Of a stretch of 64,000 bases of DNA, positions 44,650 through 56,568 are shown piece after piece (position 1 is the stretch's first letter; every line of letters begins with the position of its first letter). Origin of the DNA: Lycorma delicatula (lineage: Eukaryota > Arthropoda > Insecta > Hemiptera > Fulgoridae); NCBI RefSeq assembly GCF_047948215.1, contig NC_134464.1:35897020-35961019 (forward strand). The letters run 5' to 3'. Position numbers and translations under genes: made by a program. A model generated the notes under the pieces. That model made no database searches. It saw only the letters and a list, made by a program, of their open reading frames with translations, and was not told the DNA's origin.

Positions 44650-45945
44650 CTTTATTTTTAATCAGAAAAATATATTGAATATCCAAATGACATCAGACTA
44701 TAATAATCATAATTTTTACGTTTATTTTTTAAATTAATTATTTAAAAATTATAGAAAAAATATTTTCAAATCGGATATTTAGTTAATATAACTTTGCATT
44801 TAAAATATCTTCCTTAATGAAACGAATAAAGCAACAACTTCTTTTAAAAATGAAGAAAGGGTCATCGAACTTAATGTCCATATAGTGAAGGGTAAGGTTT
44901 AAACATTTTTTAAAAATTGGTTAAAATGAGAACCTCTTATTTTTTGAAGTCGTTAAAAAAACACAATTGATTTTATCATTTGATTGTGGATTTAATTTCG
45001 CCTAATTTAGTAGCTTCACAGATTTAATGATTTGGTTGTCTCATTTTAATTGACTAAGCAAAAAGGAGACTAATACATTTTATTGAGCTTTGTTTATTAC
45101 TCATTTTTAATCCAAAACAATTTCACCATTTTTTTATGGAAATTATTTCATCAATTTCTTTTAAACATTGTTGGAATTAAATGATCAGTTAAAAAAAATT
45201 GACAGGTTTTTTATGCTTTTTTTTAATTAAAGTAAATCATTGATAGTAAAATAAAAATAAAAATATTTATCATAAGAATATTTCAAAAATATATAGTTTT
45301 TCATATATTGTAGTTTTTTAACAATAAATAATGCAAGAAATTATTTAAAAAATGAAAAAGAATAGTAAGTTATAACAATTAAAAAAATTAATAATAATAG
45401 TTAAAATTATTTAATTAATCAATGAATATTTTTAAGAAAATTCAAAATTGATAGTAAAAAGAATGCAAAAGAGAATTTGTTGTGATTGTGATACAGATTT
45501 TTTTTTTGAATAAATTATCTAACTTTCTTCTATTTTTTATGAGAAACACTGGTTAGTTATTGAATAAATTTAAAAAATTAACATTTGAAAAAGCTTTCAA
45601 TATAGTTTTTTAGTGTTTATTTAGCTCTGTGTATTTGTTTCATATAATCAACACTTTTCTCTCAAGTTTTGAATTTTTTAAATCTTTTATAAGTTGAATT
45701 TCTTAAATTTTTCTGTCTTCAGATAACACTACATCCATCTCCTCAAAATTAAATTCTCTTCAGATTTTATTACAATATTTATTTATTGTAAGTACAACAA
45801 ATTGATCTAAAAATAAGCCTGTTTCTATTCCAGTTTGCAATAATCTGGTTTTACAATAGTTCTCAGGAAATATAGTTCGGGGATCGATTTTTTTTCTGAG
45901 ATCAAAATATTTTATAAAATTTTGTTTCATGAACTTGAGTATAAC
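44650..45945. other. AT-rich intronic stretch
   Basis: No gene or element recognised. Confidence 0.45.
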
Positions 45946-45947
45946 AT

Positions 45948-46465
45948 CTATTAAACAAAGTATACCCCATCTTTTTATTCAATTTTTATTACCGCTCTTA
46001 TATTAACTGAGATTCGTGGTACGGAACCTTTCCAATCGAATTTTATGCACTTCCGCTTATCCATTCGTTCTGAAATTTTGCATACAGGTTTGTTCCTGAT
46101 TACTATCTCAGAATGGATTTGACAACACAAGCTTTGATGGTGATATTTAAGATTGTGTGAAAGTCAGAGCTTCAAATTAAAAATTTCATGTTTTTACCAA
46201 TTTTTTAATATCTAAACGCATATGAAAAAATTGTCGACAACATCAAATTTTTAATTTGAAGCTATGACTTTCACATATTTTACATACCAACGTCAAAGCT
46301 TGTTGTCAATTCCATTCTGATGTACCGTTCTGAAATTATTTTTTACTCTTTAGTGTGTTTAATTTAAGAGAGATATTTTAAAAATGTTTTTAGCTATTTT
46401 ATTCGTAATTATATTTGGGGCTTTATTAAACAAAGCATACCCCATGTTTTTATTCAATCTCTCAT
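45948..46465. repeat. Inverted repeat of about 84 bp framed by a direct repeat of about 37 bp
   Basis: 46109-46192 (TCAGAATGGATTTGACAACA, then GTGAAAGTCAGAGCTTCAAA) is inverted at 46242-46322. Outside, ATTAAACAAAGTATACCCCA at 45951 recurs as ATTAAACAAAGCATACCCCA at 46427. The nested symmetry suggests a mobile or duplicated unit. Confidence 0.6.
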
Positions 46466-48585
46466 AATTTTATTTGCGGAAATATGTATTGCCCATTGTG
46501 TAGATAGAATTTGGATGTAATGAAAATCTAAAATTGGTGCTTTCAAAATAGGGATTCCCAGTTATTCCGCATTTGTAAACGTAATTATTTTAGACCCCTT
46601 AAAGAGTATGAATAAGAAACGAATGAGTATTGTTTAATTCTTTTTAACATTGTTACTTTTATTAAAATTAACTTGAAGGTCAAATTTCAGATATACAAAA
46701 AAAGTTAATTTTTGACAAACATGTTTTAAAATGTTAATTTATATATAATTTTTACGAAAAAATGTAATTTGTATTACGTTATTCATTTATATTCTAGAGA
46801 TTCCAATGAATATTAAAAATGGTACCAAACTTATTTTTTTGTGAGCAACAAAAGTAAATAAATTATAAACTTTAACAATTTCAGTAATATAATATTCTAC
46901 AAAATCTATTTTACGTCATTTTGTATTTAAATAGGAATTATTTACACTTGTATTTTGCACTTTATATTTGTATTATGTTTTTAAATCAAAGAAGGATTCT
47001 TTATTGAAAAAAAGATTCTGCTTAAACATCGTTTAATCAAATTTTACTTAAAAGCTAAACCTTGTAATACATTTAACCATACAACTACAGGCTCTTTTAA
47101 AAGAAAAAAAATGATAGCTAAATAAGCCGTCTTGTAATTTTTTTTTAAATTCAAGATATCTTAATGAAAAGATAGTTTTTAGTTCAAAGGAGTTTTCTAG
47201 ATCAAATCTGGCTTATATATTTATAATAAATAATAATAAAAGAAATCTGTACATTTGTAACACAAATTCTGAATTCATTAATTTTATAATTTTGTATATT
47301 TTTTTTAAATATCCCCCGAAATCATATTTTTAAATTATTATAACCAGTTTTAAATACTTAAGTCATTAAAAATTAAGGTTTATTTTGATAAATAAAAAAA
47401 AACCCGAATAAAAAAAACATGCATGCAATCTAAAAATTAATTTTAAATTAACTTTTTTTTTTAACTCGATGTCAAATAAGGAAAAAGAAAAATTACTAAC
47501 CAACTTTTAATTTGGCTTTAACTTCAAAAATTAAACAATTTAAAAAATGTTTTATTTTTAAGTTTTTGATCTCGATTTTAATTTTTCTTTTAATTTGATT
47601 CATATTTTATTTTTATTTAAAATAGGGATAGAGTTATAAAAATGCAATCAATATACGGACAAAACCAATCGCAGTAAATGAAAATACAAGAACACTTTAT
47701 TTTGATAAAATTAAAGAAACCCAGAGAATATAGATTGTTATCAAACTTATACTTGAGTATAATATACTTTTTTTTCTATTATGAATTGACTTTTTCAAAC
47801 AAAGTTTCTTATAATGATATATGACTGTATATCATTGTATTATTATAAAAATGATGATTAGGGCATGGAAATATTTTCAAATCTTCTCTCTAAACAATTA
47901 AATTTTTTTTTGGAATTTAAAAAAAAATGTTATCTGAAAAACCTATGATTGGACTACAGAGGAATTTACTCCATAGAAATTAAAAAAAAATTATCAAGAT
48001 GATTTATTTGGTGATATAAGGCTGTGTATATATATCCATAAATAATAATAAAAAATTACACAATTCAAATTAGGATCTCCTTTACTTGTTGATAACTATT
48101 AAAAATATTATTTTATATGAATTTTGAATGTAATGAAATGATTTATTTTAGTTTTACTTATTATTTTACTTATATTATTTAAAATAATTATAATATTTTT
48201 AATTAACTGATCTATTTGTTGGTTCTGTTTATTCGTAACAACAATTATTTAAATAAAATATATATATATATATATAAATTGAATTTAGTTTTAAGGCGAT
48301 GCCTTTTTTTTCTATGTTCTGTTATTGTTTTTGTTTGTTATTATTATTCAGTTTTCAACTATGCATACAAATTAGTTATAAAATAAGAGCAGATAATTAA
48401 TATAATTTAATATAAAAGTTTAATATAATTTTTTAAATAAAATTTTCAAAATTTAACGTAAAATAACTAATTACTGAATTAATAATAAATTATTTTGTAA
48501 TATTATTTTGAATTAACATAAACTTATTGACTAATTATGTATTAAATTAGTTTATTAATTAAAATAATATATACAAATATATTTT
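46466..48585. other. AT-rich intronic stretch before the first exon
   Basis: No element was recognised. A short (TA)n lies at about 48260-48276. Confidence 0.45.
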
Positions 48586-48591
48586 ACTTAC

Positions 48592-48681
48592 CAAACATAA
48601 CAGCAGTAATATTAAAAATAACTGAGTATATGGCATTGAATAGGTTGTTGTTAAACGCGATCTATTTGTGATACGGTCCAT
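48592..48681 (-). CDS. First exon: signal peptide of the secreted low-complexity protein
   Basis: Thirty codons from ATG (48681-48679). The text runs MDRITNRSRL, then TTTYSMPYTQ, then the hydrophobic core LFLILLLLCL, and the exon ends in codon phase 0 at the donor GTAAGTAAA (48591 onward). The ATG has A at -3 and G at +4, a favourable context. The second ATG (48636) gives a shorter classic signal peptide in poorer context. The exon is too short to show up as a long open frame. Joined to the exon at 19556-18774 it gives a protein of about 290 residues entering the secretory pathway. The join is inferred from phase, strand and the absence of a better partner. Confidence 0.55.
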
Positions 48682-48712
48682 TGTCGAACGAGAGATAGCA
48701 ATACGCCAGCTA

Positions 48713-48719
48713 CTTTATA
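48713..48719 (-). promoter_or_regulatory. TATA box of the secreted-protein gene
   Basis: TATAAAG on the minus strand (48719-48713), preceded by GAAGG and followed by TAGCTGGC. It lies 38 nt upstream of the first ATG. Start sites about 30 nt downstream of a TATA box would leave a leader of only about 8 nt to the first ATG or about 53 nt to the second. Confidence 0.45.
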
Positions 48720-49041
48720 CCTTCAGGTGTTACCGTATTTATGGAGTAGGGGAATTCTGTTAAATAAGAGTTTCCACTCCTCTTTTTTAACTCTTTCATC
48801 TTTCATTCTTCCCTAACTTTCTTTATACATATAAATTTAATTTATTTTTTATTTACATTCTAATTAAAGTAACCGTCTTTTTCTGTTAAATAAGAATTTT
48901 ATTATACGTAAAAATATGTTAATCCTGAATGGGATTTGAACTTAAAATATTTTGGATGAAATACAAGAATCTACCACTTGGTAATGAAATTCGGTATATG
49001 AATTGTTCTGTTTATTTTTTTTACAGATTTTATCAATTTTT

Positions 49042-50035
49042 TTTACTTCCTTGTACAGAGTAAAGGAAGTATTTTGATAGCGAATAATTTCGGTTTTCAG
49101 ATTTCAACGGAAATATCCATCTTGACCTTCCCTGAATCCATTTTGTCTAGTTTCGGCGTGACATCTGTACGGTAGGTATGCATTACACATAATTCAAAAA
49201 CGATTATCCAAAGGATGTTGAAATTTTGGATTTAGGACTGTAGTAACATCAAGTTTTTGCACTTCCCCTTTTCATTGAATCGAGTTGACAAAAAGTGTCC
49301 AAAAAAGCCCAAAATCCAAAAAATTTGGATTTATCATAATTTGTACTTATTTTCATTGGTTCCAGAGTTATAGCCAAATAAAACTTTAATTAATGAAATA
49401 TTTTGAACGTACAAGGTGAAGGTACATCAGTTCAAATCTGACTTCATCTCCTTTTTTTACCTTTTTTTTTTAATTTAAATATATTAATTTATTAATAATT
49501 ATTAGCCTCTGATTGTAAAATATTTTTACAATAAATAATAATTCAATAATAACCACAAAAAAAATATTATGTGGGGACTACATGACTTGTATGCCTATTA
49601 AATTGCATACACAGATAAATGAAAAGTACATAAAATTTTATTTCATTAATAACTTCTGATAATTTTTTTATATATTTTTTTTTTCTTGTTAACCCCTAGA
49701 ATTATTATTTATTGTAAAGCATTTTTTACAATCGACGGTAAATAATTATTAATAAATAAATATATTAAAATTTAAAAAAAATTTTAAAAAGGAAAAAAGA
49801 AGATGAAGTCTGATTTGAACTAATGTGCCTTCCCTTGTTAGATCCAAATATTTCATTAATTAAAATTTTATTTGTCTATAACTCTGGAACCAATGAAAAA
49901 AGTACCACTTACGATATATCGTTGTAAAGCTCTCAATGAGGGTTTATTGCTACAGCTACTAAAAAATTTGGATTTTGGGCTTTTCTGGAGACTTTTGTCC
50001 AGTCGATTGCAATCAAAAGGGGGGGGGGGTCCTGT
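49042..50035. repeat. Family C copies 4 (minus) and 5 (plus), head to head
   Basis: Copy 4 runs on the minus strand from 49618 to 49042 (plus text TTTTACTTCCTTGTACAGAG at its end; ACATCAGTTCAAATCTGACT holds the tRNA-like block). Copy 5 starts at about 49619 in the opposite orientation and stops at TCGATTGCAATCAAAAGG followed by a 10-G run. They form an inverted pair joined at their hairpin ends. Confidence 0.7.
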
Positions 50036-50480
50036 TATAATACACATTTCTAGTAAAGAAAGTATAGTTTTTTAACTATTTATACAAATTAAAAACAGAA
50101 AAAAACATAAAATCCATTAAACATAAACACAATCGTCAAGCAAATAATAATACTTTTAAATTATGTAAACTAAACTGGTCCAACTGCATGTTGTACATCG
50201 GTCAAACAGGACGTAGTTTCAAAAACTTAATGAACACTTAAAAGCTGTCCATGGCAGCAAGGTTATCATTTGGGAATAAGTTAATAAATTTAAATCGTTA
50301 ATCAGCAATATTAATCGCGAACTTGATATTCTTCATATACACAAATACGAAACACTAAACGAATGTTTCTAAACGAATGATTCAAACCCAAACATTTTTC
50401 AACCGTATTCTAAATAGGTGTCTAATTAATTTAAATACCAGTCACTGCAGAGAGACGCAAATGCCACTGAAAGTGTTATG
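50036..50480 (+). pseudogene. Penelope-like GIY-YIG endonuclease fragment
   Basis: The plus strand reads LNWSNCMLYIGQTGRSFK near 50175-50225, with LNEHLKAVHGSK-type text in the next frame, then KFKSLISNINRELDILHIHK near 50290-50345. This is the GIY-YIG domain end of a Penelope-like element, better conserved than the copy at 32 kb. It abuts a family C copy on the left and has no reverse transcriptase. Confidence 0.65.
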
Positions 50481-50927
50481 AGATGAGTTATTAAATCTTC
50501 TATAATGAGTAAATTTAGTTTGATTAGTCATTTAAAATTTGATAGTTTTACGTAAATATACACATATTTTTTCTTTAGTTCATCTATTCCATCATTAATG
50601 AAATCGGCTGCTATGTTTCTCAAATCTTTAAAATATAATGAAAATTGTTGGGTTCCAGATAAGTAAGTCTCTTAACTAAATTTTTTAAGTAGTTTTTGCG
50701 TAAAAATTTAAAGCATTTAAATCATTGCAGCTTGTGCGGGCGACCGTTATCGTGAAATAAAATATTACGTTTGATTTTGCGTCCTTTGTTTTTTATTATG
50801 CAATGGATTGAAGTAAATGTTTCAGAGTAAGTTTATGAATGTATTCTTGTTTCATATGGCATAAAATCAAACAGGCTTTCCAAGATTAAATAACGTTAAC
50901 CTTGAGGTATGCCAGCCCCCGTGGCGC

Positions 50928-51070
50928 GAGTGGTAGCTTCTCGGCCTTTCATCCTGAGGTCCCGGGTTCGAATCCCGGTCAGGCATGGCATTTTCACATA
51001 CGCTACACATAATTCATCTCATTCTCTAAGCAGTGCCTAACCGTGGACCCAGAGGTAAAAAAAAAAAATA
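50928..51070 (+). mobile_element. SINE family B, copy 4, full length
   Basis: The best preserved copy. Head CCCGTGGCGCGAGTGGTAGC, anticodon-like CTTTCAT, B box GGGTTCGAATCCCGG, GTCAGGCATGGCATTTTCAC, tail CTAACCGTGGACCCAGAGG and an A run. A tRNA finder may call it a tRNA pseudogene; the acceptor stem pairs only in part. Confidence 0.85.
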
Positions 51071-51941
51071 ATATTTAACGGAGTTCCCGTATGATGCTTT
51101 CCATTTATTGGCAATTACATTCAGTATTTTTATGATAGATGTGTCTTTCACACCAGTAAAAAATATTAAGAAATTCATCCAGATTTTTGTTCGTATCGGT
51201 CGAGATTTTCAAGGCCGCTCCCATTCATTTTTTCTTATCTTCTTCAGATAGTCGTCAAGGAACCCCTCTGAGGATGTTCATCTGAGGAAAAAAGCTTTCA
51301 TTGATCGTATGATCAATTGGTCAATTTATCCTGACAAATTTCATTGATAATTTTTGCCAACAGTTCTTCAGTAATGAAAGAAGATCCCTAGAATGATCTA
51401 CTCGAACTTCATTAAACATGATGCACCATTTTTTTGTAGTTAATTCATCCATTACCTTATCATCATATATTTTCTTATTTCTTATATATTTCTAGGAATG
51501 GGACTTTTTCTTGCTTATTTAAAAACCGGATTCACATTTCGAATTTTAGATCTGGTGAACTTTTTTTATTTTTTTATTACCATTATATTTTTAGTTTTTT
51601 TAAAAATATTTTAAATGTTAAGAAAATAATAATAAATTTTTTAGTCAAAAAACTTGATAAAATTGAGATAATGCTACCAAAAACTAAATCTGATAAAAAC
51701 ACTGGTTGTATAGAGTACTTTTGGTAGACGCTTTAGCGCTTAGCGCTTTGAGCCGCTGAAGCGCTACGTGCTCGCATATCATGCTAAGTTTTTTCAGTGA
51801 TGTAAAACAAAGTGTTTAAAACTGTAATTTTTCTTCTAGTAGTTAACGAATAACAAGAAGAAACAAAGATTTTTGAATGATATTATTATTATTTAAAAAA
51901 CGTTTTTAATGTTATTAGTTTTATTATTGTTATATTATTAG
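51071..51941. other. Intergenic stretch upstream of the gene
   Basis: No gene was recognised. Near 51730-51775 there is a short run of AGCGCT-type palindromic words (TTAGCGCTTAGCGCTTTGAG). Confidence 0.45.
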
Positions 51942-52410
51942 GTAGATTTCATAAGAAAGCTACCTACTGTAATGGATACCATGATTTGACTTCCGGAAAA
52001 TTTCCACATTCTTCGCGATTAACATTCCCCTGACCCCAAAACCACCGACAGTTCAAAAGTTTATCAAGTTTATGTAATGTATATCTATATATTTCACGAT
52101 AACTGCCGTAATTTTGCGCCAATCACTGTCAAATTGATGTGTTTGTTAATGGGGAAAATCGGACCATGGGGGTGGAAATGACAGGGCTTTTTCGAAAAAT
52201 AAACACAAAATATGGCTATAACATTAAGTAAAATATCGAATTCATTTAAAGTTCCTACTATTTATTGGATAATGGCCTAAAACTTTAAAAAGTAACATTT
52301 TTTGATATCACCAACCATTGGCCCAGGGAGTGGAAAAATAAGGTATTAAAGACAAAAAAAAAATCATATCTCCCTTAATAGGCGCAGTATCAAATTGGTT
52401 TAAAGTGGTA
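51942..52410 (+). repeat. Dispersed repeat family D, copy 3, left part
   Basis: TTTCATAAGAAAGCTACCTA, TTTGACTTCCGGAAAATTTC, ACCCCAAAACCACCG, CACCAACCATTGGCCC and CTCCCTTAATAGGCGCAG match copy 2. It stops where the LINE begins. Confidence 0.7.
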
Positions 52411-52411
52411 T

Positions 52412-53690
52412 TAGTCCTAGGATGCTTTAGCTGTAGGAGTCTTTAATACAAGATGACGTTTAGCCCGGGAAAGACCATGATGATGCTCCTCAAAGGCCGT
52501 TTGGCAGTGAGTCGGCATGTCCGTGTTTCGATGGCAGGTCAGCGTATAAAGTATGTTCATGTTCATAAGTACCTCTGGGTGTTTCTTGATGAGAAATTTC
52601 AATTTAAGAAGCACCTTCAATACGTCGCGGAGTGGGCCTTCTTCGGTATTCGACGTGTGGTTAATCCTGATTGGGGTCTTAACTTTAAGACCATGAGCAT
52701 TCTGTATAAAGGCGTGTTTGAGGCTATACGCAGTGCCTGTTTTGGCGAACAGACTAAAATATAAAAGTTATCGGGACATATTATTAAGGGCTCAACGCCT
52801 AATATTGTTAACGGTAACGGGTCGTTACTGTATAGAACAACATGGCAATGACTTGTGGCAGGCCAGATGTGATGAGACAGATGGTGAGCGTTATACGCAT
52901 GATCTCTTTCCAAATGTTGTTGGTTTGCGGGACAGCTTTTGGGTGCACCCGAATAAATATGTGACGCAATTCCTTTCCGGCTATGGTGCTTTTAGGGACA
53001 GACTGCAGAAATTCAGCCTGGTAGATTCTGGGGTGTCCTTAGTATGGACAATTGGACGACATCTACCATGTTCTTTATAGTGCTCGAAATACGAATTAAT
53101 GCATATGGAGACGATCTGTCGGCTTCATCTTATCGGGTTGGCGTTGGATCTCCGTGTAAACTGAAGGAGCCAGGCCGAATAGGCAGTAGTGGAGAGTTTT
53201 GTAGTGTACTTAGCAAAGGAAAGGATTGCTGAGGGAAACTAGAGCTCTGCTTGGATTTCTCTGTTATTCTATTTTTGTTGTATTGTATTTTGTAAATTGT
53301 TTTTGTTGTTCTTCTTGTCCTTGTTTTGTTTTGTTTTAATGTTACTGTGTTGTTATTGTTCCATGTAATATTTTTATGTTTCGTGTTGTGTGTTGAACTA
53401 ACTTTTACTTTCCACGGGTTGGTAGTTCAATTCCTTTGTTAGTTAGGTATTTTCAGTTGTGCTTAAGACTCGGTGAGATGTATTTTGTTTTGAGTTCATT
53501 AATTAGTAGTACTTCGATGGGAATGTCACTTGCGGCATCCTGGCCGAGGCGGACTGGAATATGTCAAAAGCTGAGGTTTTAATATGACCTCTGGTAAAGC
53601 CAATAAGGGCTCGGAACGGAAGGGATGGCGGAGGGTGTCTTCCCATACGGGGAATGGATGGTCATTAATCCTCTAAACATTGCGTAAAAC
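52412..53690 (+). pseudogene. R1-like LINE, 3' part
   Basis: The tail of a non-LTR retrotransposon polyprotein. Frame one reads FSPGKTMMMLLKGRL, GQRIKYVHVHKYLWVFLDE, then MSILYKGVFEAI. Near 52715 the frame shifts to ANRLKYKSYRDILLRAQRL, LLTVTGRY, then LFPNVVGLR, FWVHPNKYVTQFLSGYGAFR. Further shifted text near 53080-53200 (ending KEPGRIGSSGEF) resembles the C-terminal end. The reverse transcriptase active site lies upstream of what is left. An untranslated part of about 450 bases follows. It is 5'-truncated and inserted in repeat D. Confidence 0.7.
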
Positions 53691-53691
53691 C

Positions 53692-53895
53692 CTTAACGGC
53701 AAGGGATGACCAAAATGTTACTGGAATTGTAAGAAGATGGGGCATGTCTAATTCTAAACATGTGAAACTTTTTTCACATGTAACCATTGTCGTATTGAGT
53801 AAATTTGAAGTTTTTCTTATCTTTTTATCCTCTACTTAGCACCGGTGAAATTTACCTCCGCATTCCGGCATGCCAAAAGGGATTTTTTATATATA
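53692..53895 (+). repeat. Dispersed repeat family D, copy 3, right part
   Basis: GGCAAGGGATGACCAAAATG, ACATGTGAAAC, TAACCATTGTCGTATTGAGT and the end CATGCCAAAAGGGATTTTTT match copy 2, completing the interrupted element. Confidence 0.7.
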
Positions 53896-54189
53896 AGAGT
53901 TATTAATGGTTTATAAAAACCAGTCCTACCCGAATAAGAACGGAATTGTTACTTGTTTTACTTGTTCATCGATTTCAATATAGATTTCTTAAAACAAAGG
54001 AAAATCTTTGGAGTATATTCTTTATTATGTTGTTTCTTCAGGGGGCTGAGAAGCGATTTTTAGTTTTTTTTTTACATATTACAGACTTCTATCACATAAA
54101 AAAGTTCGCGTATAACATCAGTGTTTTTTTTTTTTTTTAGTTTTACTTTTTTCCATTATTTAGTTGGAAACCATTTACATTCCCGCCTG

Positions 54190-54900
54190 AATTAGTTTTG
54201 TTTATATTATTTATCTTATTTTTTGTTTTCAGTTAGGTGAAATATCATTTCTTCGGGTCTCTTTCTCTTTTCTCCCAATATTCTTTCATTTTGTCTCCGT
54301 GTTTGGTTTCACTTTGGTGTGATGCTTTTCCTTTCTTCTTCGTACATTTTTTATCTGAATTGGACTTACTATCTTTTATTTCTTGTTCTTGGATCCCTAG
54401 GCTCCGTAATTCTTTCTTTATTTTTTGTAGGTACCCATATTTGCTCGTACGTTCTCAGAGTATAATGAATATTTGCTTATATTTAGTTTATGTTTTTTCA
54501 TTCCGCACGTATAGCCCAAGAATCTGTGTCTTGTCATTCCTATCGATTTTTCCATTAGCCTTTATTTCTTCATAGAGTTCTTCATTGGATTTCAGTTTAT
54601 GTCGTTTCATTGTTTTCTTGGGAACTAGCATCATTCTCAGTATTTTTTCTCTATATTTTCTTTACGCTTCCAGGTCGGATTGTAACGTTTCAGTTCGTAC
54701 CATCGGTTTCACCACTGTGGCGAATTTTCTGTGTTTGGCTCTTTTTGAGGGGTTCATTTAATTGTAGTTAACTTCGGTCAGGAAACGTAATTTATTTACT
54801 TTGTTCCCTTTCTTCTATTGCCGCATTTTCCCTATTGTTGTATTTTATTGTTTCCTTTTCATACATGAAACTAGAGGCCACTCTAAAATTTCCGTATTAT
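54190..54900 (-). pseudogene. Degraded LINE C-terminal region
   Basis: The minus strand reads, in shifting frames, ILRMMLVPKKTMKRHKLKSN followed by EELYEEIK (about 54640-54560), RNDKTQILGLYVRN, LRSLGIQEQEI, and at the end HGDKMKEYWEKRKRDPKK (about 54297-54244). The same tail is recognisable in the LINE at 26340-27300. The long plus-strand frame at 54237-54575 is its shadow. Confidence 0.55.
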
Positions 54901-55904
54901 GTGTTAATTTTCTTTCTGGAGTAATTTTTGATGATGGGTAGTCCTCTTCTAATTTATGTTTGTGTTTGGTTATAATTTAAATTGTTTTCATAAAAATTTA
55001 TTTTATTTTAAATATTATTTTTCCGGTAATGAATTTTTACGCCTATATTGATTTATTGTTTTTCTTATTTAATGAAAACTTTTATTTTTTGTTATTTCAT
55101 CTTTACCATTGTTTGCCGCTTTTAAAATTGTTTCTATACTTTTACTTTATATAAAGAAATTATTTTTTCCTTAGAAGAAATCGGTTAACGCATTTATTTC
55201 TCACGTCATCTGGTAATACTTCGATATACCTTTGGATAATTTCCGTGTTATAGCACATCAGCCACTTTGAACGTGTATGTTACGCGAATTTGCAGCGTAG
55301 ATTTAAATTACAACATAGAATTTTAGGTACTTTGGAAATGTGGCCAAAATTAATAAGCTCTTTAAATTTCTTGTGAATCGATTGTAAATCCATTTTGGTA
55401 AAATGCTTTTACATTATTGGTTGTACACGTGCGCGAGTGTATGGGGTCATGTACATGTGTGAGTGAATATTGTTATTTAGGTGTATGTAAATATATATGT
55501 AGGCGTATATACTATTACTAGTTTTTAAATTCTTTTTTTTATGGATTACACCTACTTTAGTGTAATTAATTTTGTAAGTGGGAGTCACGTTACAAACATG
55601 AAATTGTTCCAGTTGACCATAATTTAAAAATATTTTACGTTATTTATTACATTTAATTTATTATTTTTCAGAAAAGTTTCTTTTCGTGATTAATTTTTTA
55701 GTACGGCATTAATTTTTTGTTGGTTTTTATGAACAATAATGACCCATCCGGTTCATGTAAATCTCTTTACTTCTCATTTCATTAGGTATTTTTTTAAATA
55801 TATTCTATGCTTTCTCTATGTAGTTCTCTGTAACTAATTTACCTTCCAGTTCCGATTCGATATTTTCTTGTTGTCATAAATTCTTTCTAGTATTCAGGAG
55901 ATTA
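54901..55904. other. Intergenic stretch
   Basis: Possibly more decayed LINE at the left edge, otherwise no recognised content. Confidence 0.4.
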
Positions 55905-56568
55905 AAAAATATGATGTGGACACCACATGACTTTCTTACACGCTTATTAAATGACATATACACCTTTTTTTTTAATGAAAAGTACACAAAATTTTTTTTT
56001 TGTTATTATTGAATTATGATTTATTGTAACATCTTCTTTTTATAATAAAGGTTAATAATTATTAAAAAAATGTATATATTTAAATTAAAAAAAAGATATG
56101 ATGTCGCATTCGAACCGATGTGCCTTCATCTTGTAAGAGCCAAATATTTCATTAATTAAAATTTTATTTGGCTATAATTGTAGAACCAATGAAAATAAGT
56201 ACCACACGATATATTGTTGATAAGCTCTCAATGAGTGTTTATTACTGTAGTTAAGAAAAAGTTCAAAATCCAAAAACATTTTGGGCTTTTTTGGACACTT
56301 TTGGTTTAGTCGATTGCAATCAAAAGGGGAGGTTTACAACTAGATGTTACAACAGTCCTAAATCCAAAATTCCAACATCCTACGGCTAATTTGTTTTGAG
56401 TTGTACGAGATACATACGCAGATACGCACGTACGTACAGACGTCACGCCGAAGCTCATAACAATGGATTCAGGGATGGTCAAAATGGATATTTCCGTTGA
56501 AATCTGAAAACCGAAATTCTTTGCGATTACAACACTTCCTTTACTTCGTACATGGAAGTATAAAACTT
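55905..56568 (+). repeat. Dispersed repeat family C, copy 6
   Basis: Starts GATGTGGACACCACATGACT, a perfect ATGTGG-ACA-CCACAT hairpin. It includes ATTCGAACCGATGTGCCTTC, CAGACGTCACGCCGAAGCTC and ends TTTACTTCGTACATGGAAGT. Confidence 0.8.

Larger units (their letters stand above)
19557..48591 (-). other. Proposed 29-kb phase-0 intron of the secreted-protein gene
   Basis: The donor is GTAAGT at 48591-48586 and the acceptor is TTTCAG ending at 19557. The phases agree at both sides. The interval is filled with transposons and repeats listed separately. Intermediate exons cannot be excluded, because short exons would be hard to see. Confidence 0.5.

Noticed and set aside
50928..50998. Possible tRNA-Glu gene
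   Set aside because: The head has good A and B boxes and a CTTTCAT loop, but the acceptor stem pairs only in its first positions and the segment is followed by a SINE body and A tail shared with four other copies.
51730..51775. AGCGCT-rich words as a possible origin or binding array
   Set aside because: Too short and irregular to support any functional call.
54237..54575. 112-residue hydrophobic frame on the plus strand, possible membrane protein
   Set aside because: It lies opposite the charged C-terminal tail of a LINE on the minus strand, which explains both its length and its hydrophobicity.
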